Made by a program: the position numbers and the translations under genes. A stretch of 64,000 nucleotides of DNA, taken from assembly GCF_963169125.1 (NCBI RefSeq), contig NC_084802.1, forward strand, positions 112,720,903 to 112,784,902. The letters run 5' to 3'. Below, in pieces: positions 11,517 to 20,604 of the stretch. Source of the stretch: Humulus lupulus. Lineage: Eukaryota; Streptophyta; Magnoliopsida; Rosales; Cannabaceae. Each line of letters starts with the position of its first letter. Position 1 is the first letter of the stretch. The notes below the pieces were generated by a model, which searched no databases, was not told the DNA's origin, and saw nothing but the letters and a program-made list of their open reading frames with translations.

Positions 11517-11554
11517 AATCACACTAATGGGTGTGCAAAAAACGAGATGTTACA
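11517..11554 (-). mobile_element. 38-bp stub of the chromovirus 5' LTR
   Basis: ACTAATGGGTGTGCAAAAAACGAGATGTTACA resembles the right end of the LTR at 10640-10678 (GGTGTTCAAAAGACGGGATGTTACA). It directly follows the truncated integrase and directly precedes copia LTR sequence, so it marks the outer edge of the deleted element. The outer 5-mers CTTCG (5010-5014) and CTTAT (11555-11559) agree at three of five positions. Confidence 0.65.
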
Positions 11555-12029
11555 CTTATACGATAATTGAGGTTGAATAATTAATTTGGAATTAATTATT
11601 AAATTTTGAAAATATTTGAAATATATATGAAATAAATATATTAATTTTTGAATTATTATATATATAGACTATGTCCGATATTATGTTGATAATATTGAGT
11701 AAATATCAGAAAATTCCAAAGTTCATCTATGTGGTCTTAATCTCATATTGGTATGAGAGGATCAAGATTGAGATAATGAACTTAAAATAGTTCATAGTAA
11801 AATAAAGTTATGGAATCTTTAGATTAATTACTGCTAGTATGGTTCACTAGCATTATGAATGCAATTGACCTAGATTCAGGTCACTAGTGTAGTAGGACAC
11901 TTTAGTGAATGTACTTTAGATATAGAGATATATAGAACTGGAAAATATGTGATTTGTTAATACTTGTTTAAACATCATTTTTAGTATTAATCAAACACAT
12001 CAAATGATGATCATATGCATGATGATCTT
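11555..12029 (+). mobile_element. Copia LTR pieces (left of Tat insertion)
   Basis: 11555-11662 continues the LTR piece 4884-5014 and matches 25697-25830. From about 11663 the sequence jumps to the early part of a copia LTR (ATATCAGAAAATTCC, also at 31310), so two truncated copia LTRs are fused here. The last five bases, ATCTT (12025-12029), are the target duplication of the Tat element; the LTR resumes after 25047. Confidence 0.7.
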
Positions 12030-12814
12030 TGTACGTCCTGAAATTCAACACGAGCCTTTTAGTCAGCTCGAGTACAGTGGGCTAGCCAGAAGACTGTAAT
12101 GGAGGATCCGCAGGTTCATATTTCCACTGTGTGGCAGCTTGTTTCCCCAGGTAAATAGGACGAGATGATGAATACAAAACAATATGCACGAGCTGGAAAC
12201 ACTTATGAAGTATAGCATCTGAGACACGAGCTGACACTACGCTCAGCTCGGGGTGCGCTAGAGATCTGCCATGTCCATGGATCTTTATAAACCTTGATAC
12301 GTTATATAAACTGCGTTATCAGACATCACATGTTCGTTTATCCCTGAATTTCTGGACACGTAATATAAACTTGCGTGATCAGACATCACATGTTCGATTA
12401 GGCCAGATGACCCATGATCAGTTTTACCTAATGATTAGATCATACCTTAATATAAATTGTAATATTCATCATTAGTGTGAGACAGGTCACATGATTGATT
12501 TAGATTCACGTGATGGCCCCAACGCCTCTCCAGGGATTGTTTCTCTATAAATACCAAGACCTTGGATAGAGAAAGGGGTTGGATTTTTTCTGTAATGAAA
12601 ATACTTTGTCAAAATATAGAGAGATATGTAGTAATAATACAGACTCGTGGACTAGGGGATTTTAACCTCCGAACCACGTAAAAAGGAATGGGTGTTCTTG
12701 ATATTTCATTGCCAGTATTTGTAAATATCATTTTCTGGTTACGGTTTATCATTAAACACTATTCTATCCCAGCTATTTAAGTAATTCACTGTTGGCGAAA
12801 AACCACGTCAACCA
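12030..12814 (+). mobile_element. 5' LTR of Tat-lineage Ty3/gypsy element
   Basis: 785-bp LTR, TGTACGTCCTGAAAT to ...CACGTCAACCA, nearly identical to 24255-25042. The target duplication ATCTT flanks the whole element (12025-12029 and 25043-25047). A TATA box lies at 12546-12553. Within it, about 12300-12405 holds two imperfect copies of a segment with ATCAGACATCACATGTTCG. Confidence 0.93.
12546..12553 (+). promoter_or_regulatory. TATA box of Tat 5' LTR
   Basis: TATAAATA in CTCTATAAATACC, conserved at 24774-24781 in the 3' LTR. It should drive the genomic RNA that starts about 30 bp downstream. Confidence 0.65.
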
Positions 12815-12835
12815 TTTGGTGCTTTCAATGAGAGG
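12815..12835 (+). promoter_or_regulatory. Primer-binding site region of Tat element
   Basis: TTTGGTGCTTTCAATGAGAGG directly after the 5' LTR. This TGGYGCTTTCA type of site follows the LTR in many Tat/Athila-branch elements. The matching tRNA was not determined. Confidence 0.6.
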
Positions 12836-12879
12836 TTGCAGATTAGTGTTATTGTGAAAGATTCAGATCAAACTTCATC

Positions 12880-15060
12880 ATGGTGGTTGCTCGATCGAGG
12901 CATGGTAATGAGACAGATCAGCCTGGTGGGAAGGAGGCGCACCATATTGCTGTTTCCAATGAACAAAACCTTGATGTCCAGCACCGGTCGAGAGATGGGC
13001 CACGTCGACACTGGGAGTTTAGCATCATTACCACAAAATCCGAACCTGAATTACTTGTCTGCGGTGGAGTTGGAAAACATGCATTTGATGAGCCATCTAG
13101 CCAAAGCAAATAAGCAAATCGAGGAGGTCTTGGCTCGGCTACCCCCTCTCGGAACCGATGTTAACGTCGAAAAGAGGCAAGGTGGGACTCATAAATCCTG
13201 TCGGGACAGTCGACCCAGACCAAGCCAGTCGGTTAGAACCACGACCCTGAGTTCTGCGCTCCTAATGCAAGATCACCAAGAAATTCTATTTCACGACCCT
13301 CCCAGGAGCCGTCGGCAAGTCAGCCAGTCAGTTAGGACCTCGATTCCGAGTTCAGTACCACCATCAAATACGCCTGGAAATGCCCACAGCAACCCCCAAA
13401 GAAGGTCTAGAGCAAACTCACAAAGAAGGCATGTCCCAGCCGACCTCCCTGTGCCACGATCAAATTGCCTGACACAGGGAGTCAGAAATGGCGGAGCAGA
13501 ACAACCGCGGGCTAATTTGGTACGACCTGACGGGACGAGAATCGCCTCGCAAATTAGACATCCCCCGTCGCCCAGAAGGCATCCAACACTACCTCATTCC
13601 ACTCGAAACGTTCCTGCCTATGGGGATAGTAGGAGGAATCCTCCTTCTGCTGCCCCTAATTATGCCCCACAGCACGCAGAAATATCCCAGATCCTCGTCC
13701 TCAGCCGCAAGCTCTAAGTTTCTCTAATGGAAGTTAATGGATGGAGGGCCATCAAAGTGGTAGGACTAGCGCTGATTTGAGGAATCAGCTGAGTTCAGCA
13801 CAGAGCCCTCAAGTTGATCCACAACCGATTTATGAGATCGCCTGAATTCACAAAGAAGGAATCCAACTTGCAATGGAGTCAGTGGCACTCACTACGAGGG
13901 AAGTCCTTCCGAGGTACGTGATAACGGGAATGTCCCACCAAACCAAGCTCGAGCTTGGAGGGATAATAACCCGCCAAATGCGCACGACCAAATGGGAGTT
14001 GTCGAACAGCTCCAGGGAGCTAAGCACCAAACCCTCGAGAGGTTAGCCCAGATGTAGGAGCTGATGAAAAGACTCCTATCAGAGAAGGAAAAAGAAGAAT
14101 ATGACTCAGGGGATGAGCTCAAACTTTTCGCCTTTAACATCGCAGCAACAGCATACCTGCGCGGGTTTCAGGATGCCCCATTTGTCAAAATTTGATGGCG
14201 ATGGAGATCCGTCCGATCAATTGGGAATGTTTAATACCCTGATGATGGCCCACAATATCAGACCTGAGTAGAGGTGCCTGGTATTCCCTTCGATTCTAGT
14301 CGGGCTGGCTAGGCAATGGTTCAAGCAATACAAAAAGCATTTTGTCAGTTCATGGAAGAGCTTCTCCGCTGACTTCAAGAGGGTGTTCTGAGCTTCTTAG
14401 GCAGCTCGCATCAAGGCAGACTCCCTTGAAAATGTAAAGCAGCAGCCCGGAGAGCCTCTGAAAGCATATTTGAGTAGGTTTGCCAATATTGCTGCGCGAG
14501 CTAGAGATGCGGACGAAAGTTTTAGGCTCATGGCGATGAGAATAGGAATTCTCGTTGGGGGCGACCTATGGAAGGAAGTCCAAAGAAAAGGGGTCAACAC
14601 CGTGGATGAGTTCCTGAACAGAGCTCAAAGGTTGATAAACTTGGAAGAGGCATGAGCTTCGGTCGCAGTAACCAGCCAAGTCCCTACCCAACCCGTTGGA
14701 GCGATAGCAGATGTTGCAGCTACGGCTCAAACCATTACCCAGAATAACCAAGGGGGAGGTAGCAAGAGGAAGGAAAATGGTGAGGGTGGCCAGAGCGGTT
14801 TAAAGAAAAACAAGCCCATGGAGAAGTTCAAGCCGATCTATGCGATTGATGCCGTCCTCACAGATACTAGAGAGCGCATCTTCTTGGCGAATTATGCCCG
14901 CCTTCCATGGAAAAAGCCACAACCGTTAAAGAATCAAAAGGCGAAGAAAGACCCTTCAAAATTTGGTCGATTCCACAATGACATTGGTCACAACACCGAT
15001 GATTTCAGGCACTTGAAGGATGAGATCGAGACACTCATCAAGGCCAGACCTTTGGCTTAG
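12880..15060 (+). pseudogene. Tat-lineage gag remnant
   Basis: Gag of the Tat element, which would form the virus-like particle. The likely start is ATG 12880 (MVVARSRHGNETDQ); the frame breaks at about 13113 and continues in the 12836-13717 frame (NMHLMSHLAKANKQIEEVLARLP). The capsid core is recognisable from about 14170 (LSKFDGDGDPSDQLGMF, ARQWFKQY, QQPGEPLKAYLSRFANIA, VNTVDEFLNRAQRLINLEEA, to the stop at 14655). The C-terminal piece 14818-15060 has FGRFHNDIGHNTDDFRHLKDEIE, the Cys/His-like segment of Tat and Athila Gag in which the usual Cys residues are partly lost. At least four stops and two frameshifts make it inactive. A second Tat gag is at 49402-48814 on the minus strand. Confidence 0.88.
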
Positions 15061-15075
15061 TATGCCTGGAATCGA

Positions 15076-15906
15076 ATGACTCCCAGTCAACTCGCTGGGC
15101 AAAACATTCAACCAGCTCCAGAGGCCCCGGCTAATCAGACCGGAGCTCAGGTGTGTCAGGATACCCCTCCTTCGATAATAGGGAGAGAGAAAACAACCAT
15201 CTCCGGAGGCCCTCATCTAGCAGGCCCGAGTAGAGGTTCCCAAAAGAGGTATATCAATGAGCTGAGGTCTCACAACGGAGTTGAGTTTGTCCCGGAGCAG
15301 CGTTTATCTAAGCAACAGCGGTTGGAGAAACAACCAATCAGTTTTACTGAAGAAGATGCTAGTCATGTCCAATTCCCGCATAACAACCCTCTAGTCATAA
15401 CTGTCGAGCTCGCCAATCGGAGAGTTAGGAGGACACTATTGGATAATGGAAGTTCTGTGAACCTACTATTCAGGACCACATTGGAAAAAATTGGATTGTC
15501 TATGACCGAGCTAAAGGCAACCTCCATGATGTTGTACGGGTTTTTCGGCGAGGGATCGACAGCTACCGGAACAATCGAATTAGTGATAACCCTAGTTGAA
15601 GGACCGCGAACTATTTCCAAGCTTCTTGAGTTTGTGGTCGTCGATTGTCCGACCTCGTACAATGCAATCTTAGGTCGACCTGCGTTGATGGCCTTCGAAG
15701 CCATAACATCTGTCCGTCACCTTGTGATCAAGTTCCCCTCGTCTGCGAGAATATGCACTGTCCGAGGCGATCAGCTTACTGCCATGGAATGCTATAACAT
15801 TTTCATGAAGGGAAAATCACAACCTAGGCAGCAAACGATGGCTATACAGGGCGAAGGCGAGGAATCCCAGGAAGTGAGGACTGCTCCTGGAATGGAAAAA
15901 CCTTAG
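15076..15906 (+). pseudogene. Tat-lineage aspartic protease region
   Basis: The longest clean frame in pol (276 codons). It holds the retropepsin core NPLVITVELANRRVRRTLLD followed by NGSSVNLLF, so the usual D-(S/T)-G is D-N-G here. The flap-side segment is YGFFGEGSTATGTIEL, and the closing motif is YNAILGRPALMAFEAITS. The protein would cleave the Gag-Pol polyprotein. The upstream part (GGPHLAGPSRGSQKRYINEL) joins it to gag; a stop at 15906 separates it from the RT. The frame alone might still encode a folded protease, but it no longer belongs to a continuous polyprotein. Confidence 0.85.
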
Positions 15907-17142
15907 CTAGCCTGGGGCAGGGATACTACCCCGAGTGATGATATCGATCCGTGAGTAGGTGAGGACAGATCTGACCTCTGAGCTATTGAAGAGCTCAAAG
16001 AAGTGAACATTGATCCTAATGATGCTTCAAGAGTCGTTAAGCTTGGGAAAAATCTTGGTGATCAGAGGAAGGCGGAGTCGATACTATTTTGACAAGAGAA
16101 TCTAGATGTTTTCGCCTGGTCTCATAAAGACATGGTAGGGATAAGCCCGAGTGTAATCATGCATACCCTGAACTTGGATAAAAGCATGCCTGAGAAATCC
16201 CAGAAACAAAGGCGTCTGGGTACAACCCGAGCTGAAGCCCTAGAAGAAGAAGTAGCTCGGCTATTAAAATGCGGGTTTATTCGTGAGGCTAAATATTTGA
16301 TCTAGGTCGCAAATCTTGTCCTGGTCCCAAAGCAAAATGGAAAATGGCGGACTTACATCGATTTCTTCGACCTAAACAAAGCTTGTCCCAAGGATTGCTT
16401 CCCATTGCCGACAACTAATCTGTTGGTGGATGCCACCGCGGGCACGAGCTCATGTCCTTCATGGATGCGTATTCTAGATATAACCAGATCGCGATGAACC
16501 CCGCGAAGCAGGAGCATACCAGCTTCATGACTCCAAAAAATGTTTACTGTCATAAAGTTATGCCCTTCGGGCTGAAGAACGCTGGGGCTACCTACCAGCG
16601 GTTGGTCAACAAAATGTTCGCTGATCAAATCGGGAAAAAAGTGGAAGTGTATGTTGATGGTATGCTGGTAAAATCTAAGACTGCCGATAACCATGTTCCC
16701 GACCTAAAGGAATGTTTTGAGATCTTAAGGAGATATAATATGAGGTTGAATCCCCAGAAGTGTACTTTCGGAGTGGCATCAGAAAAATTTATGGGATTCA
16801 TAGTCAATACTAGGGGATAGAGGCGAACCCTAATAAAATTAGGTCATTATTAGAAATGCCTGCTCCCAAGTCACGTAAAGGTGTCCACAGTCTGACTGGA
16901 AGAGTGGCAGCCCTTTATCGATTCATTTCTAAATCCATTGACAAGCGTATACCATTCTACAACCTGCTCCAAGGAAATAAGAAGTTTGAATGGACCGAGG
17001 AGTGTGAACAACCATTTCTCGATCTAAAAGTGCATTTGGTCGAGCTTCCAGTGTTGTCTAAACCAGTGGCAGGGGAGCCCCTTTTTATTTACTTATTTGT
17101 TACAGAAAGTGTAGCCAATGCCGTGCTGGTCCGGGAAGAGGA
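15907..17142 (+). pseudogene. Tat-lineage reverse transcriptase remnant
   Basis: RT that would copy the element RNA. Order: linker FAWSHKDMVGISPSVI, then AEALEEEVARLLKCGFIREA, then VLVPKQNGKWRTYIDFFDLNKACPKD in one frame. A frameshift near 16440 leads into 16452-16820: SFMDAYSRYNQIAMNP, CHKVMPFGLKNAGATYQRLV and VEVYVDGMLVKSK. The catalytic YVDD box reads YVDG, losing the second Asp. A stop after VNTRG and another frame carry on to 16856-17146 (thumb and connection: SLTGRVAALYRFISKS, FEWTEECEQPFLDLK). Several stops; inactive. Confidence 0.9.
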
Positions 17143-17960
17143 CTGAGTTCAAAAACGGGTATATTATATAAGCAAAAGACTTCTCGGAGCTGAATCACGG
17201 TATCCCTTAATGGAAAAGATGGAATTCTGCCTTATTACGACCTCCAGGAAGCTTAGGCCATATTTCCAATCCCATTCAATCCACTTCATGACCGATTAGC
17301 CTTTAAGGCAGGTACTGAAAAAACCTGAGGCATCGAGACATCTTTTGAAATGGGCAATCAAACTTAGCCAGTTCGAAATACTGTACATACCACAGACTAC
17401 GATAAAAATCCAAGCCTTAGTTGATTTCATGGCTGAATGCACTGGAGTTCAGGAGGAGCTTTTGAGAGAGCCAGTACAGGCATTGTGGAAAATCTTCATG
17501 GACGGTTCATCTAACAAAAATGGGTCATGAACTAGGATCATCTTGATCTCCCAGAAGGACACCGATTCCACTCTGCACTACGGTTCAGGTTCGAGGCATC
17601 CAACAACAAAGCTGAATACGAAGTTTTATTGGCCGGGCTCAGAGTGGCGAAGGAATTGAAGGCCAGGACCGTCCAGTGCTACAACGATTCCCACCTCGTG
17701 GTAAACCAAGTGTCAGAGGAATACCAAGCATGGGGGGCCAAGATGGCAGCTTACCTGGCCAAGGTGAAGAAGGAGCTATCCGAATTTGAATATGGCATAG
17801 TCGAGCAGATCCCTCGCGAGTGGAACGCCAACACTGCTGTTTTTTCGAGACTTGCTACCTCCAAAGATCTCGAGACTCTGAGCATAGTACCAGTGGAATT
17901 CTTGGAAAGCCCAAGCGTGGAAGAAAGAGCAATGGCGGTCGAGATGATCGACACCAGACT
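17143..17960 (+). pseudogene. Double RNase H of Tat element (gypsy-type plus additional domain)
   Basis: The usual gypsy RNase H is degraded (VYYISKRLLGAESRYPLMEK, then HLLKWAIKLSQFEILYIPQT). After a linker comes a second RNase H of the kind known as an extra domain in the Tat lineage: WKIFMDGSSNKNGS (first Asp) near 17488-17530, SNNKAEYEVLLAGLRVAKEL (Glu) near 17600-17660, TVQCYNDSHLVVNQVSEEY (Asp) near 17670-17720, and the NANTAVFSRLAT segment near 17830, where the family norm NADALA-like Asp appears to be Val. A clean frame runs 17629-18147. These domains would remove RNA from the RNA/DNA hybrid. Confidence 0.85.
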
Positions 17961-19198
17961 GACCTGGATGACTCCCATAATAGAGTATCTTACAACTGGG
18001 AAGTTGCCTTATGAGCGAAAAGACGCAAGGAGGATACTCTACCAAGCTCCAAGGTATGCAATCATGGACGGGATGCTATACCGACGTGGCCTTTCCTTAC
18101 CTCTTCTACGATGTGTTTCGCCAGGGGAGGCCAAAACTATTTTGTAGGAGGAGCATGGAGGCTTATGTGGGGACCACGCTGGGGGGCAAAGCTTGGCCTT
18201 AAAAATATTAAGGTAGGGATATTATTGGCCCACTTTATCAATGGATTCCATCTCCTATGTCTGAAAGTGTCACAAATTCCAGCGGTTCACCACAGTTGCC
18301 TGAGCCCCACCACTTGAGCTAAAAATGATCTCATCCCCCTGGCCATTCGCAGTATGGAAGATTGATTTAATAGGAGCCTTACCCACGGGAAAAGGAGGAG
18401 TTTGTTATGCAGTTGTAGCCATTGATTATTTCATGAAGTGGGCAGAGGCTTAACCCCTGGCAACAATCACCTCAAAAAGCATTCTCGACTTTGTAGACAA
18501 AAGTATTGTGTGCCGATTTAGACTGCCCAAAAAGATTGTATCGGATAATGGAACTCAGTTCGATAGCAATCTCTTCACCGAGTTCTGTGAAAGGCATGGC
18601 TTAATTAAGAGTTTCTCTTTGGTGGCCTACCCAGAAGCCAATGGGCAGGTCGAGGCCATGAATAAGACCCTCAAAGCAAGCCTTAAGAAGGGATTAGACG
18701 AGGCCAAAGGAGTTTGGTGTGCAAAACTCTCGCAGGTACTTGGGGCGTACCAAACCTCCCACCGAACTTCTACGGAACACACCCCTTTCTCCCTGACTTT
18801 CAGAAGCGAGGTCGTCCTTCTCGTTGAAACAAAGATAACCACACATAGGATCCAAGCATTCGATCAGGGGCGGAATGATGAGTTGTTTAGTGTGTCCCTC
18901 AACCTAATTGTTGAAAAACGAGAAGATTCACAGCTACAACTCACACATTATCAGCAAAAAATCACTCGTTATTTTAATTCAAAGGTCAGGAAGCGCGTCT
19001 TTGGTTTAGGCGACCTGGTACTTCGAAGGGTCTTTTTGGCAAGCAAGGACCGCAAAGAAGATGCCTTGGGTCCGAGCTGGGAAGGGCCCTATCATATAGT
19101 GGAGGTTGTACATGAGGGAACCTTCAAGTTAGCTCGGCTTAATGGAGAAACAATCCTATGAACCTGGAATGCTATGCACCTAAAGAAGTATTATCAAT
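17961..19198 (+). pseudogene. Tat-lineage integrase remnant
   Basis: Integrase, which joins element DNA to the chromosome. The HHCC zinc finger is split by stops (GGLCGDH; YYWPTLSMDSISYV; KCHKFQRF). The DDE core shows WKIDLIGALPTGKGG (first Asp, near 18357), KKIVSDNGTQFDS (second Asp, near 18545) and YPEANGQVEAMNKTLK (Glu, near 18650). The frame 18508-19161 is clean and runs to the C-terminal KARKLGPSWEGPYHI-type segment (ALGPSWEGPYHIVEVVHEGTFKL). No chromodomain follows, which fits Tat rather than a chromovirus. The last residues before the stop near 19198 read LKKYYQ. Confidence 0.9.
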
Positions 19199-19369
19199 GA
19201 TGATACCACCCGTCTATGTAAAGGCTGAGTTTTAAAATCCGTTTATCTTAAGAAATAAAAGAATCATTGTGTATTTCTTGTCTTTCTTATAGTTTCATCC
19301 ATGTATTAGTTTGTGTGATAGTGTTTGTCCAAACCAACCAAGAAAGTTCACTTTCTCATTACTTGGGGG
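19199..19369 (+). other. Spacer between integrase and tandem array
   Basis: Non-coding sequence after the integrase stop; includes CATTACTTGGGGGCATATAACC, a G-run that resembles an internal polypurine tract. No gene seen. Confidence 0.4.
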
Positions 19370-20330
19370 CATATAACCGGAGAAGGTCCGAAACATGGAA
19401 GTTAGTAAAATTGACTAACCAGTGTTTTTTCTAAAAAACACGAGGTTTCAATAAAGCTAACTCGAACTAAGTTTTAAATAAATTCCTTGGATATGACCAA
19501 GTCCAAAACTTGGAAGTTAGTAAAATTGACTAACCAGTGTTTTTTCTAAAATAACACGAGGTGTCAATAAAGCTAATGCGAACTAAGTTTTAAATAAAAA
19601 CCCTGGATATGACTAGGTCCAAAACTTGGAAGTTAGTAAAATTGACTAACCAGTGTTTTTTCTAAAAATCACGAGGTGTCAATAAAGCTAATGCGAACTA
19701 AGTTTTAAATAAAAAACCTGGATATGACCAGGTCCAAAACTTGGAAGTTAGTAAAATTGACTAACCAGTGTTTTTTCTAAAAAACACGAGGTGTCAATAA
19801 AGCTAGTGCAAACTAAGCTTTAAATAAAAACCATGGATATGACCAGGTCTAAAACTTGGAAGTTAGTAAAATTGACTAACCAATGTTTTTTCTAAAAAAC
19901 ACGAGGTGTCAATAAAGCTAACGCGAACTAAGTTTTAATTAAAAATCCTGGATATGACCAGGTCCAAAACTTGGAAGTTAGTAAAATTGACTAACCAATG
20001 TTTTTTCTAAAAAACACGAGGTGTCAATAAAGTTAACACGAACTAAGTTTTAAATAAAAACCATGGATATGACAAGGTCTAAAACTTGGAAGTTAGTAAA
20101 ATTGACTAACCAATGTTTTTTCTAAAAAACACGAGGTGTCAATAAAGCTAACGCGAACTAATTTTTAATTAAAAATCCTGGATATGACCAGGTCCAAAAC
20201 ATGGAAGTTAGCAGAGTTTAAGATCCAGTGGCTTCCTCAGATGCTCAGGATAACAATAAAACCTAACAAGAACTAAGTTTGGAATATTCTAAATCCCGGA
20301 TATAACTGGGTCCAAGGCCTGATACTTAAC
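19370..20330 (+). repeat. Tandem array, eight 115-bp units, in the Tat 3' region
   Basis: The marker GAAGTTAG recurs at 19398, 19513, 19629, 19744, 19859, 19974, 20089 and 20204: spacings 115, 116, 115, 115, 115, 115, 115. Each unit contains AAAATTGACTAACCA, the TGTTTTTTCTAAAAAACACGA stretch (a short TTTTTTCTAAAAAA near-palindrome), and CAATAAAGCTAA. The last unit is degenerate and a ninth relic follows near 20310. Units alternate between two types in the second half (CCATGGATATGAC versus TCCTGGATATGAC), giving a 230-bp dimer. Tandem repeats between integrase and 3' LTR are known from Tat-lineage elements and can seed satellites. Confidence 0.95.
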
Positions 20331-20604
20331 AGGTAGGATATAAATCAACATTAATTTTTGTTATAGCCAAATTTAAATTATCTATCCCGGCCTAAAAGTC
20401 ATTTCCTAAGATCTCAAATGTGCAAACCATGAACATAAGAAAAAAATCAAGGAATAGAACAAAAAATGTAGATATTGCAATTATAAATAAATTGTCTTTA
20501 GGGGAATAACCTCGTACCAAGCCAAAAACGACAAATGTTTACAGAAATAAAAAACTTGTAAGATAAACAAAGGGAAAAGAAAATTAAGCCCCTCCAAGGC
20601 GCTC

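Noticed and set aside
19370..20330. CRISPR-like regular repeats
   Set aside because: Units are contiguous 115-bp tandem repeats with no spacers, inside a plant retrotransposon.
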